The position numbers and the translations under genes were made by a program. The notes under the pieces were generated by a model. It had not been told where the DNA came from and did no database searches. It was given only the letters and a program-made list of their open reading frames with translations. Source: Globisporangium splendens (Eukaryota; Oomycota; Peronosporomycetes; Pythiales; Pythiaceae). From it: 64,000 nucleotides of DNA. This document shows, piece by piece, positions 11,527 to 21,430 of this stretch. The stretch's first letter is position 1, and every line of letters begins with the position of its first letter. Location of the stretch: positions 93,295-157,294 of the forward strand of contig VFIW01000098.1 in assembly GCA_006386115.1 (NCBI GenBank), in the 5' to 3' direction.

Positions 11527-12327
11527 TCACGGACCGATATCGGGAAACAACTGCTCGTCGCCGTCGAAGCGCATGTAGCGGCGGTCACTGTGCACGACGC
11601 GCAGGCAGCGTCCGGCGTTCGACGGTTCGTTCACGATGGCGGTGAACGCCGCGACGATCTCGGAGAGCGCGATGAGGCCGTCCTGCTGACTCGTGAGCTC
11701 CGGGAGCGTGGCTTCGGCGAGGCGTCCCATGTCAGTATCGGCGAAGCCCGGACAGAGCGCCACGACGCGGATGTTGTGGCTCGCCTTCAAGTGGTAGAGC
11801 GACCGCGTGAGGCTCACGACACCCGCCTTGGCTGCTGCGTACTCGGGCAAAAGCGGCACGGCGTACAGACCCGCGATGCTAGCGACGTTGACCACGACGC
11901 CCTCCTTGCCTGGTGGCAGCAGCTTCTTGAAATGATCGACTGCGACTTGCGTGCCGCGCATCACGGCGACAAAGTTGATCTCGACGACGCGGCTCCAGTT
12001 CGTCGGAGCGCCGTCGTTGTAGAACGTCAGGTCGGCGCCGATGCCAGCGTTGTTGACGAGCATGTTGACCGGCGCGTCGTCAAAGTGCGTGCGTGCATGG
12101 TCAAACGCAGCACCGAAGCTGTCGGTATCGGTCACGTCCTGACGTATCCAGCTCACGCGCTTGGCGCCGTACTTGTCCGCGAGCACCTTGGCCGTCGCCT
12201 CTACTCCTTCCGTGTTGATGTCTGTGATCAGCACTTTACCACCGTCCGCCAGGATCGTGTCCGCGAACGCTTTGCCGAAGCCTCCGGCGGCGCCCGTGAT
12301 GATCGCCACGGACCGTGCGAGCTCCAT
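11527..12327 (-). CDS. NAD-dependent short-chain dehydrogenase (15-PGDH-like)
   Basis: A single-exon gene of 266 residues. The Rossmann nucleotide motif TGAAGGFG sits at about residues 11-18, followed by an Asp at the end of the second strand (VLITDIN), which in classical SDRs points to NAD rather than NADP. NNAG is near residue 93, the catalytic Ser lies in VNVASIAG and the Tyr/Lys pair is YAAAK near residue 163. These are the classical SDR catalytic residues, so an active oxidoreductase is expected. The sequence is closest in feel to 15-hydroxyprostaglandin dehydrogenase-like enzymes, but the substrate cannot be predicted. No signal peptide is visible, so it is probably cytosolic. The 5' half and about 50 bp of leader are repeated, inverted, at 16120-16664. 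Confidence 0.9.
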   Translation of the reverse strand: MELARSVAIITGAAGGFGKAFADTILADGGKVLITDINTEGVEATAKVLADKYGAKRVSWIRQDVTDTDSFGAAFDHARTHFDDAPVNMLVNNAGIGADLTFYNDGAPTNWSRVVEINFVAVMRGTQVAVDHFKKLLPPGKEGVVVNVASIAGLYAVPLLPEYAAAKAGVVSLTRSLYHLKASHNIRVVALCPGFADTDMGRLAEATLPELTSQQDGLIALSEIVAAFTAIVNEPSNAGRCLRVVHSDRRYMRFDGDEQLFPDIGP

Positions 12328-12377
12328 TTGGACGTGTGTTGAGGAAATGCGCCTGTGCAGTTGAGAGCGAGTGCGCG
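11833..12377 (-). repeat. Inverted repeat IR2, left arm (SDR 5' half)
   Basis: This 545 bp segment covers about 50 bp upstream of the SDR start and its first ~164 codons. It recurs as the reverse complement at 16120-16664, with coordinates summing to 28497. I saw only a few substitutions, so identity is above 99%. The inner end falls exactly at the YAAAK catalytic codons. Confidence 0.93.
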
Positions 12378-12940
12378 AATGGCGCACCTGTGCCTGCAGA
12401 CGACTGTCCAGTATGCACATAGAGTAGTATTCCTGATCTGCTACGGCGACTGCAGTTGTCTGGCTTGCCGGCGTGATTGGCGAGCGTGTGCATGTGCGTT
12501 GGGGCATCCAAGGTATTGCTTGAGCTCCTTCCGACTTGGACCTCGGTGAGCGCAAGCTTTTTATTCACTTTTACGCAATGTGGAACCTATCAGAGAATTT
12601 GAAGGATATTGTGCTTTACACGTTTTCCACTGTAATAATTCTCATGGAACAAATGGTGTACAGGAGTATATCAATTCAAACAAGAAGGCAATTGACGGTA
12701 ATTTAGAGCAGAATGTCGAAGGGATGATTTGGATCAGTGCCCACCATTTATTTGAATGCATCCCAAGCTTCATCGGATACGTTCGTGCTTTGCTGTTGGT
12801 GGCAATGGAAGATGCACTTTGGGCTGCTGATGCCAGCAACAGAGCGTCCAAAGGAGAATAGACATGCAACTTGTGCTTTATTCTGAAACACTGAACACTC
12901 TGCTCACTGACGCAACGGCTGTTAACGTTGACACAAATGC
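12378..12940. other. Spacer upstream of the SDR gene
   Basis: This AT-rich 560 bp stretch has no recognised gene. The minus-strand frame of the broken bZIP copy 5 remains open as far as 12642, but its translation here resembles nothing in the family. A 93-codon plus-strand ORF (12580-12861) has no known similarity. Confidence 0.55.
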
Positions 12941-13065
12941 TTACATGACCAAGTCGAGTGCCTGGATGTGGGCGCTGGCAGATCCCACGTGTCCCCAGTT
13001 CACCAGGAGCACCACAACTCTGAGGTTCCAGACGTTCGCAGTGTCTCCAACGACTGACGCGAGTA
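12941..13065 (-). pseudogene. Detached C-terminal tail of a gene-6-like START domain
   Basis: On the minus strand this segment encodes SVVGDTANVWNLRVVVLLVN and a short tail up to a stop. It aligns with the C-terminal end of gene 6 (IIGSNASSWNLEVLILAVKW). It is joined directly to the truncated bZIP copy 5 at 13066, out of frame with it. The rest of what looks like the same gene is at 16665-17225, on the same strand 3.6 kb away, so the two pieces probably belonged to one gene. Similarity is at protein level only. Confidence 0.65.
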
Positions 13066-13750
13066 GCATACGTCGAATCAATGCCTTGCTGTCGCTGTTT
13101 CTCCAATACTCCGGTTCGCTGGTCGGCGAACACAACGTGCTCGAGCCGTGTGTGGAACCGCTCGTGCTCTCGCGAGAGTTTCCGCAGCGCTCTGTTCTCC
13201 TTCTGCAGCTCGTCCTTGATCCTCGTGAGCCGAACGTACAGGTCCCGCAGCACACTGAGGCCGCCCGTCGGGTCTCCCTGCTCGAAATCCACTTCCCCAC
13301 GCGCGACTTGGACCTCGAACTGCACCGACACGCGCTGAAGCAGCGTCTGGTACTGGGTCTGGAGCGTCTTTTCCAGCTTCCGCAGCTCGCTCAGCGCATT
13401 CTAGAACAGCACAGAGAGTGAGCGCGCATAAGGCATGAAACACCATATAACACTACACATATCAATAGACGATATAGACGCACGAGCTTCTGGTGGTAGG
13501 CGCGCTTGACGAGGATCCGGTGCTTGGCTCGCTTCGCATCGCTCGGGAACACGAAGCGCGTCTGGAGCTCGTCGTCCAGCGAGCATGACGCCACTGGCGA
13601 CGAAGCCGCGCCTGCATCAGCACCAACTGCAAATGAGGAGGAGGACGAGGGAGAGTCAGAGGACGCGGACGTAGTGTCCAGAAGCAGCAGCTTGCCGCGC
13701 ATGTGCTCCATGCACGACGGCGGCGGCGGCAGCAGAGGCGGCGACGCCAT
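13066..13750 (-). pseudogene. Truncated bZIP copy (copy 5) of gene 7
   Basis: This is a near-identical inverted copy of the first part of gene 7: exon 1 (13750-13484, starting MASPPLLPPPP), intron, and exon 2 from 13400 to about 13066. It keeps the basic region KHRILVKRAYHQKL and the whole coiled coil but stops just before the START-like domain. There it is joined to unrelated-frame sequence. The open frame continues to 12642 with no family similarity, so a chimeric protein of about 340 residues is conceivable. It shares a 219 bp intergenic region with the divergent gene 6, the same arrangement as gene 7 with the broken gene 6 copy. Confidence 0.85.
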
Positions 13751-13969
13751 GAGGAGCAAGATTCTCAAGTTCTTCCCTCTGCTGATGCCAGGAGATTAAT
13801 AACTTCTGGTCGGTGGCATCGTGTGGTTGCAGAGGTCGCTATTGCCACCGACTGTATACAGAGTGATGGTGTATTTCTCAGATCTGAGACGACAGGATGA
13901 TGCTTCAACTGCCCTACTCTTTTAATTCGAACGGGCCATGAGAGCGAGCGAGGAGCTGCAGAAGCGAAC
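13751..13969. promoter_or_regulatory. Divergent promoter region (left copy)
   Basis: 219 bp separate the start codons of bZIP copy 5 (minus) and bZIP gene 6 (plus). The same sequence, inverted, separates gene 7 and the broken gene 6 copy at 17226-17444. It is inferred to be a bidirectional promoter from its position alone; I could not identify a convincing initiator element in it. Confidence 0.6.
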
Positions 13970-15627
13970 ATGGCGCGTTCGACGCGCATGATGGAGTGCG
14001 AGCGCGGCGAAGGCGACAGCAGCGACGGAGTGGAGAAGGGGTATCCGTGTAGCCTGTCGCCTTGCGATGGCGACACGGCAGTCGGCTCAGGGTACGAGGA
14101 CAAGGGCGGCGCGCCGACAGCGAAGCCACGACGCAGTGGCCGCTCGGCACTCAAGCGCACCATGAAGCATGATCTCAGCAATAGCTTGTACGCGCCGGCG
14201 CCTTCCCGTGGCAGTGTATCGTCGCGACTGAAGGCTGCAAAGACAAGAAGTAAGAGGGAGGCTGTCGCGAAACGCGAGCTCGACAAAGCAAAGAACTGCA
14301 TGAAGCAGAAGCGATGCTACTACAGGAAACAAGTCCGTGTGTTTTCTTTTGGTCGTTTCGGTGAGGAGGTCAGCTGAAGGTCTCACATATGCACCGGTGT
14401 TGTGAATTGTCTACTTTCGATAGGAACGCATCAAGATGCTGCGCGCGGAGAAGCAAGCGCTGCAACAGCAATACGCCAGGTTACTGGAAGCGAACCCCGA
14501 GATGCACCCGACCCGATTCCTGTCTCTAGTGCAGCACCCAGATGAGGACGACACCGGTGCTGAAACCAAGCCAAAGCGCGAGAAGGTGGAAGCCATCACC
14601 GACCTAAAATTCGTCGAGTTCTACCTGCGAGAGCAAAACCACTGGTACTCGCAGACATTGGACAAACCGGAGGAAAGGACTGAGAAGTTCCTCAATGCAT
14701 TGCTCCCCGAACTGGAGTCATTAGCTCTAAGCTCTACCTCGAGACGCCGCAAGTATCAGCAGCTGCTGCAGACCGAACACCAGTTGGCGACACGATCGCT
14801 GCTGTCTTCCACGACGCGCCTCACTGCCAATGACTATAGGTTGCTTCTGTACGAAGTGCAGCATCGGATCAGCAAGCTGGTGCAAAACGAGCATTTCCGC
14901 AGCTTTCAGAGAACTGCTGGCGGCTGGGAAGCAAGTCGTAGTGTTGATGGCGCTTTGTTTCAGTGGTCGATGCGAAAGCGGATGTGTGGTCACAGTGCCG
15001 ACGAGGTGGCTCAAAACACCTGGAAGATTTTGACGGACCCAGAGCGCTTGGAAAAGTTGTGTCCTCCCCATGTGTGCATGACGTGCCGCGTAGTCCACGT
15101 AGTGGACAGCAACAATGTGGTTCTGCTGCTGCAATTTCATAGGATGGTGACTGAGTGCGGTGCAGCTCGAGAGCCTCTGACTGCAACGACGCCCGACGCC
15201 ACTGCGCTCTCGCTCGTGTCGTTCTGCAAGACCGAGAGAGGGTTCATTACGATAATGCGCGGACTGCCGCGCGAAAGCAAAGGCGTTCTCGAGGCAACCC
15301 TCCCGAGTACCACGATCCAAACAGACTCGTCCTGCGAAGTGTGGACAGATGTCTTTTGCTGGTGAGCTGAGCATGTCTCCTTGTCGGCTTCTCCCCCATA
15401 CATCTATGATGCTGATTGCGATCTCTTTCGTTCTTTATGCATGACGTAGGATGGAGAATGAATACGAAGGCGAGCATACTCTGTGCAAGTTCTCTGGGAG
15501 CGCGCCAATCATTGGAAGCAATGCGAGCTCCTGGAATCTCGAAGTGCTGATACTCGCGGTGAAATGGGAGAACATGGTGCTTGGTACCGAGCTGTCCGCG
15601 CTCGCCTCCAGCAACTCGACTCGGTAA
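13970..15627 (+). CDS. bZIP/START-like protein, M96 family (gene 6)
   Basis: Three exons, 13970-14332, 14424-15361 and 15450-15627, give about 492 residues. Exon 1 starts MARSTRMMECERGEGD and ends in the basic region KNCMKQKRCYYRKQ. The donor GTCCGT is weak but keeps frame with ERIKMLRAEKQALQQQ after TAG. The START-like domain ends WTDVFCW, where an intron splits the Trp codon in phase 2. The last exon encodes LCKFSGSAPIIGSNASSWNL and the C-terminal tail. The coiled-coil region is longer than in its neighbours (about 90 extra residues). Asn is kept in the basic region. Its first 51 codons lie in IR1 and are duplicated in the broken copy at 16665-17225. Confidence 0.82.
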
Positions 15628-16119
15628 GCCAACGCTATGCAAGTGTTGACCTACGTGTGGAAAATCGAATGCTGCTACAGTGTCAAGCCTTCCAGATCTT
15701 GGCTGCAGTAAGTAGGAGGCTGAAGATGAGCAGGACGCTTCTTGCTCCAAGAAGAGCGCAGACCCATGGGACACCGCTCCCCTTCTCATACTCTGCCGAG
15801 TACCTGACAAAGCAGAGGCACTCTTCGCAATCAATGCAGCACCTTGAAGGCAATTTGATGTTTCCCTCGGAAACCCTCTGTTTGACATCCTTTTTGATCG
15901 CATACCCAACCGTATTGCCGTTGTTCTAATCAAATGTTGACACTGGAAATAACATGTCAAATTGAATACTAGCTCCTTTGCCTGATACCGTGTGCACCCA
16001 GCTTCGACTAAGCAACGCAGAGGTCCAGAGTCTCAGACATCTCAATCTGATGTACCGCTCCAGCCACTCGCCCTCACCTGTAGCTCCTGAGCATGTCTGC
16101 ACACCAAGCACACGCTACA
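15628..16119. other. Spacer between gene 6 and the SDR fragment
   Basis: This 490 bp stretch has no recognised gene. It occupies the position that, in an inverted copy of the block, would match the spacer upstream of the intact SDR (12378-12940), but I see no convincing similarity between them. Confidence 0.55.
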
Positions 16120-16664
16120 CGCGCACTCGCTCTCAACTGCACAGGCGCATTTCCTCAACACACGTCCAAATGGAGCTCGCACGGTCCGTGGCGATCATCA
16201 CGGGCGCCGCCGGAGGCTTCGGCAAAGCGTTCGCGGACACGATCCTGGCGGACGGTGGCAAAGTGCTGATCACAGACATCAACACGGAAGGAGTAGAGGC
16301 GACGGCCAAGGTGCTCGCGGACAAGTACGGCGCCAAGCGCGTGAGCTGGATACGTCAGGACGTGACCGATACCGACAGCTTCGGTGCTGCGTTTGACCAT
16401 GCACGCACGCACTTTGACGACGCGCCGGTCAACATGCTCGTCAACAACGCTGGCATCGGCGCCGACCTGACGTTCTACAACGACGGCGCTCCGACGAACT
16501 GGAGCCGCGTCGTCGAGATCAACTTTGTCGCCGTGATGCGCGGCACGCAAGTCGCAGTCGATCATTTCAAGAAGCTGCTGCCACCAGGCAAGGAGGGCGT
16601 CGTGGTCAACGTCGCTAGCATCGCGGGTCTGTACGCCGTGCCTCTTTTGCCCGAGTACGCGGCA
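16120..16664 (+). repeat. Inverted repeat IR2, right arm
   Basis: Reverse-complement partner of 11833-12377. Identity ends at GAGTACGC, one codon into the catalytic YAAAK segment of the SDR. Confidence 0.93.
16170..16664 (+). pseudogene. Truncated SDR copy, catalytic Lys lost
   Basis: The first ~164 codons of the SDR are intact (TGAAGGFG, NNAG, VNVASIAG), but the copy breaks inside the active-site helix: the parent reads EYAAAKAG and this copy reads EYAATVC, losing the Lys and everything after it. The frame then runs through unrelated sequence to a stop at 16764-16766. An active enzyme is not expected. The upstream ~50 bp leader is preserved, so transcription is possible. Confidence 0.88.
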
Positions 16665-17225
16665 ACAGTTTGCATTTCATCTCTATGGCATGGAAGCACT
16701 CTATTGATAAGCGTTCAGTGTGAGTACAATGGCTTCCAGAGAATTTGCACAAAGAGTACTCGTTGAACTCAACATCGTGTTCACTTTCCATCCTGCAGCA
16801 TAGCAGCAATGCCTCAGACAGCACATGTGAGTACGGGAATCGAAACTATAATAGAAAAACTCCTTAACCGCAAAAGAGATCCGTCCACACTTGGCACAGC
16901 GAGTCACTGTCAATCGCGGATTTCGGAAACGCTGTTTCGACAGCTAGTTTCCTTTCGTGCGGTACCTCGCACATTATCGTCATAAACCCCTTCTCGACCT
17001 TGAAGAATGGCAACAGCGAGTCGGTATTCGCGCGTGATGTGGTGGTGGCGAGAAGACCTGGAGTGAATGCTTTGCTGTCGGCGCGCCGCCCTTGTCCTCG
17101 TATCCTGAGCCGACTGCCGTGTCGCCATCGCAAGGCGACAGGCTACACGGATACCCCTTCTCCACTCCGTCGCTGCTGTCGCCTTCACCGCGCTCGCACT
17201 CCATCATGCGCGTCGAACGCGCCAT
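16665..17225 (-). pseudogene. Broken gene-6-like bZIP/START copy (6 psi)
   Basis: On the minus strand it starts with the same first 51 residues as gene 6 (MARSTRMMECERGEGD, in IR1). It then jumps at about 17069, with a frame change, straight to a START-like C-terminal region (FKVEKGFMTIMCEVPHER, then QVWTDLFCG), so the basic region, coiled coil and half of the START-like domain are missing. A GTTAAG...CAG intron at the Trp position and a partial last exon (YSLCKFSGS) follow before it meets the SDR fragment. The C-terminal part is only about half identical to gene 6 in protein, while the N-terminal part is nearly identical in DNA. A tail that would complete it is at 12941-13065. Confidence 0.75.
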
Positions 17226-18129
17226 GTTCGCTTCTGCAGCTCCTCGCTCGCTCTCATGGCCCGTTCGAATCAAAAGAGTAGGGCAGTTGAAGCATCATCC
17301 TGTCGTCTCAGATCTGAGAAATACACCATCACTCTGTATACAGTCGGTGGCAATAGCGACCTCTGCAACCACACGATGCCACCGACCAGAAGTTATTAAT
17401 CTCCTGGCATCAGCAGAGGGAAGAACTTGAGAATCTTGCTCCTCATGGCGTCGCCGCCTCTGCTGCCACCGCCGCCGTCGTGCATGGAGCACATGCGCGG
17501 CAAGCTGCTGCTTCTGGACACTACGTCCACGTCCTCTGACTCTCCCTCGTCCTCCTCCTCATTTGCAGTTGGTGCTGATGCAGGCGCGGCTTCGTCGCCA
17601 GTGGCGTCATGCTCGCTGGACGACGAGCTCCAGACGCGCTTCGTGTTCCCGAGCGATGCGAAGCGAGCCAAGCACCGGATCCTCGTCAAGCGCGCCTACC
17701 ACCAGAAGCTCGTGCGTCTATATCGTCTATTGATATGTGTAGTGTTATATGGTGTTTCATGCCTTATGCGCGCTCACTCTCTGTGCTGTTCTAGAATGCG
17801 CTGAGCGAGCTGCGGAAGCTGGAAAAGACGCTCCAGACCCAGTACCAGACGCTGCTTCAGCGCGTGTCGGTGCAGTTCGAGGTCCAAGTCGCGCGTGGGG
17901 AAGTGGATTTCGAGCAGGGAGACCCGACGGGCGGCCTCAGTGTGCTGCGGGACCTGTACGTTCGGCTCACGAGGATCAAGGACGAGCTGCAGAAGGAGAA
18001 CAGAGCGCTGCGGAAACTCTCGCGAGAGCACGAGCGGTTCCACACACGGCTCGAGCACGTTGTGTTCGCCGACCAGCGAACCGGAGTATTGGAGAAACAG
18101 CGACAGCAAGGCATTGATTCGATGTATGC
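17069..18129 (+). repeat. Inverted repeat IR1, right arm
   Basis: Reverse-complement partner of 13066-14126. It contains the 5' half of the intact gene 7, the divergent promoter region and the first 51 codons of the broken gene 6 copy. Confidence 0.93.
17226..17444. promoter_or_regulatory. Divergent promoter region (right copy)
   Basis: Inverted, nearly identical copy of 13751-13969, here between the broken gene 6 copy (minus) and the intact gene 7 (plus). Any bidirectional activity is inferred. Confidence 0.6.
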
Positions 18130-18823
18130 CACCATCATACCCATGGATCAGGAAAGTTGCGACGAGGTGATTCGTCGTGCGTATAAATCGGTGTTGGCGT
18201 TCAGGGAGAGCAAGAACGTGCTCACTCTCGGTTCCGAGGTATTTGGGTGGAGCCACAAGTATCGCTTTGAGAACGACGACTGCCACTTGCAGTACTCGAT
18301 CTCCAAGACGTTTCCGTCGCTGTCGGCGTTCGAGCTCTTGCAGCGCAGCTGGGAGATCATGACGAGCGAGAAATCGTACCAGGAGCTGCACTCGACGTCA
18401 TTGACGTCGCACCTCCACTTGATCCAGAAGCTCAACGACGACAATCTCGTTTTCTGCCGCGTCATGCGGCGCAACCACCAGAAGACGCTGTTGAAAACAC
18501 TGCTGGTGGCGTCGCGGTTCCAAGTTGAGAACGGATTTATCGCGGTGTTCCGCTCAATTGACCACAGCCGCATCCTGCATCAGAATGTAGCGGATGAACA
18601 GGACGAGCAGGACGAGGAACCCTATCGAGTCGTGTGGCTCGACATGTTTGCGTGGACGTTATTCGAGGACATGGACGATGGCAGTGTGCGGTTCGAGTTT
18701 GGCGGCAAGATGCCGCACCATTCGTCCGACAATGCCCACTTTTGGATGATGGAAGTGCTGCTGATGGTGCTGCGATGGGAAAACAAAGCCGTGGGTCCGA
18801 TCTTCACACTCACGCGAGGCTGA
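17445..18823 (+). CDS. bZIP/START-like protein, M96 family (gene 7)
   Basis: Two exons, 17445-17711 and 17795-18823, give about 431 residues. It starts MASPPLLPPPP. The basic region KHRILVKRAYHQKL is followed by a GTGCGT...TAG intron and a zipper exon (NALSELRKLEKTLQTQY). The START-like domain begins near residue 205 (IIPMDQESCDEVIRRAYKSV) and ends LLMVLRWENKAVGPIFTL. The canonical bZIP Asn is His and the Arg is Tyr. The first two thirds of the bZIP half lie in IR1; the START-like half is unique to this copy. It converges on gene 8 with only about 130 bp between them. Confidence 0.9.
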
Positions 18824-18955
18824 TTCTGTTGATTTTGGCGTCAGGTTGCTGCGATGGAAGAAGAATAACGAGCAAAGGCAATAGGCATGGTTTTACCCTT
18901 CAAGCCTGCTTTTGAAATCCTGACCGTGTCTAGTTTAATTTATATACAAAAAGTG

Positions 18956-20200
18956 TCACATCGTGAGCGTGATCTGGGGGCCGACAGCCATCGTTTCCCA
19001 TCGCAGCGCGATGAACAGCACCTCTTTGAGCCAAATGGTGGTCGTCGTGGAGCCGCCAAAGTGGAAGATGCACGACTCCGGTCCGGTGTCCTTGAAGAGC
19101 ACCCAGATGTATTTCTCGACCCAGATCTCCTTGCGCACCTGCTGCGCTGTCAGCAGCGTCCTTGTTTCCTCGATCACCTGGTTGATCTCGTCCTCCTCAA
19201 AGTGCACGAGGTCCTTGTTTATCGACCGAAAGAGCAGCATGTAGCCTTCGTCGATCTTGAGCCTCGCGAGCAGGAACACTGTCTTCACATTAAGCTCCGA
19301 GCCTTCCGCTTTGATCGTGCGATAGAGCAGCAAAGTGTCTTCGTTCACATACTGCAGCACATGGAACTCGACATTTAAGGACGGTGTGTAGATCTTTGGG
19401 AAGTTCTCTGTCGAGGAGAAAATGTCCCAGCTGCGCTGCAGCAGATCGTACGCCGAGATGCTGACGAAATGCTTTTCGAGCGCAAACTTGAGCTCCTCGC
19501 CCTGCACTTTGCGCTGATCGGTCCATCCAAACACGCTCACGCCTGTGCTGAGCTTGCCAGGCGCGTGCATGAAGCGCATGATATCGTCGCGCGTGTCAAC
19601 GATCACCTTCGAGTACTCGGCATCAGGCAGCGGGCGGATCCGGTACGGCATCGAGACTGTCGCGAACTGCGCCTCCGTGTTGAGCAACTGGTGCACGCGA
19701 CCTTCGACTTTCATGTGCCCGGCGCTGATTTGGTACAACTCGCCGTTTTCGCGGCGCAACTGGTTCTTCGTGTCGGCCATCGCCAGATATTTCTGCAGCA
19801 AGTGCGTCTGCTTGGGTGGCTCGAGCATCTCGGCGCCTGGACTCGTGTTCCTGATGCTGGAAGACGCATACGGAGCCATTGACTGCGTGTCGACTGGAGA
19901 AGAGCTGGGACTCTTGCCCGTGAGCAGCGCTGCGTACTGCTGCTCGAGGGAATCGAGCTCGCTCCGCAGCGACTCGATCGTGTTCTACGATAACGCATTC
20001 ACACACAAAAAAAGAGAAATGTGTAAGGGAATATAAAGAGAAGATTCAGCTCAGTCCACCTCATAGGGAAGCACATGCGGACGTACGATCTTCTTGTTGT
20101 ACGACTTCTTCACGTACTCGCGGTGCTTGAGGCGCTTCTTGTCCGCGAGGCTCAGTGCTGGCGGCTTGACCGCGTCGGCATCATTCTGCTTCTCCGCCAT
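18956..20200 (-). CDS. bZIP/START-like protein, M96 family (gene 8)
   Basis: Two exons, 20200-20087 and 19984-18956, give about 380 residues. Exon 1 starts MAEKQNDADAVK and ends with the basic region KHREYVKKSYNKKI; a GTACGT...TAG intron separates it from NTIESLRSELDSLEQQY. A START-like domain from about residue 150 ends VLFIALRWETMAVGPQITL. The Asn of the basic region is His, as in gene 7, suggesting a related subgroup. It has the shortest N-terminus of the family here. Confidence 0.88.
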
Positions 20201-21380
20201 GGCGACTTGGAAAGCGTGGCTTCTATTACAAACGTGTGACGGTCGCCAGCAGCTGCGCTGAGAGCGGCGCTGGTCATGCACGGCGCGGTTACGGCACGGG
20301 TGGGGATGGGTGGGGCGGCGTCTCTTTCGCCGTGCGCATAAATGGCCACGCGCGCACTCCGTTCGTCCTTGTTGAGCGCCTGGAAGCTACGTGTTAACGC
20401 AGTCTTTGCTTTGTGTTGGTGTCTGTGAAACGTGAGTTACGCCGCGAGCGTACCCCTACTGCAAGTAATTTATATCTTACCATGGTTTAAAAATATCGTA
20501 TCCTGGACTGTCGATGCTTGGCGCTGATCAGTCTGCAGTTTCTTTCGTCGACGAAACCTCTGTGGAAACCGCAAGAGGACCACTCTGTCAAACACAAAGA
20601 AAGGTTTTGTCGAATAGTAAAATGCGTACTGCAGCCTCAAGTCTTCGCCAAGCGGCCATCTGTAGACTGAAGGGAATAGCCTCTGTACTCAGCGCCGCAA
20701 CATGTATTAACCACGGCAAAAAAGCCTGTATGCAGCGAACGCTGACTCGCTGCACAAGCTGTATATGTTTACAAAAGGGATTCGACGGACCAAAGAACGT
20801 ACCCGACATTTATACTTGCTCTGTACGCTGTGAAAAGTAAGCTTTGGAAACATAAAGGCTGATGTTCGTACCTTTGATCACTCAGCAGAACAGGCGCAGG
20901 GTGCCATTTATAACTCCTCTACGGATGATGGCAGACACGAAATTGGACCTGAGAAACTGAGATGGAACCGCTCAAGTTGTTGATCTTGCATGGTTCGTGC
21001 AGCTGGCGCATATCGTCTCGATTTGGATTTGGCCAACCTCGTGAAGCCAGCCCTTCGACTAGAGAAGCATATGTTACCGGTATTTTTCATTGAAAAATTG
21101 AGTTGCTGAGGGTGATTTGCAGCTTCACGCTTTTTTCTCTTTCAGTGTGTTTTAAACAGCCACTTGCTCGTGCCACCGACTGTCTTGAATCAGTTAACGA
21201 GAGCGGATCTGTACACTGGAAGAGATCGCTGCTCCGCTGTCCGCCCTCCGTCCCCTTCCCCGTCCGCTCCGCCCAGTGGTCTTCATCATTGCGAGGCCGT
21301 CTAAACGCGCAAGTTCAACTGCTGCAGGCGGCAGTGCGCGGAATAAAAGGAAGAGAAGCGAAGACGTGCTCTCTGCATTC
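20201..21380. other. Intergenic stretch upstream of SCOT
   Basis: About 1.2 kb between divergent gene 8 and the SCOT gene. A 108-codon plus-strand ORF at 20514-20840 has no recognisable domain. The end nearest SCOT is GC-rich and contains its predicted initiator. Confidence 0.6.
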
Positions 21381-21396
21381 GCTCATTTCCCAATTG
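21381..21396 (+). promoter_or_regulatory. Oomycete initiator (Inr) of the SCOT gene
   Basis: GCTCATTTCCCAATTG matches the oomycete transcription-start consensus GCTCATTYYNCAWTTT at every defined position but the last. It lies 35-50 bp before the start codon, the usual distance. Confidence 0.88.
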
Positions 21397-21430
21397 CGCG
21401 CTCAGCTGATATCCCAGATCCCCAGAAGCC

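Larger units (their letters stand above)
13066..14126 (-). repeat. Inverted repeat IR1, left arm
   Basis: 1061 bp recur as the reverse complement at 17069-18129, with coordinates summing to 31195. The repeat spans the 5' half of one bZIP gene, a 219 bp divergent promoter region and the first 51 codons of the opposite bZIP gene. By eye I count about five or six substitutions and no indel. Both ends fall inside coding sequence. Confidence 0.93.

Noticed and set aside
12580..12861. 93-codon plus-strand ORF between the SDR gene and IR1
   Set aside because: AT-rich, no similarity recognised, and it lies among rearrangement junctions.
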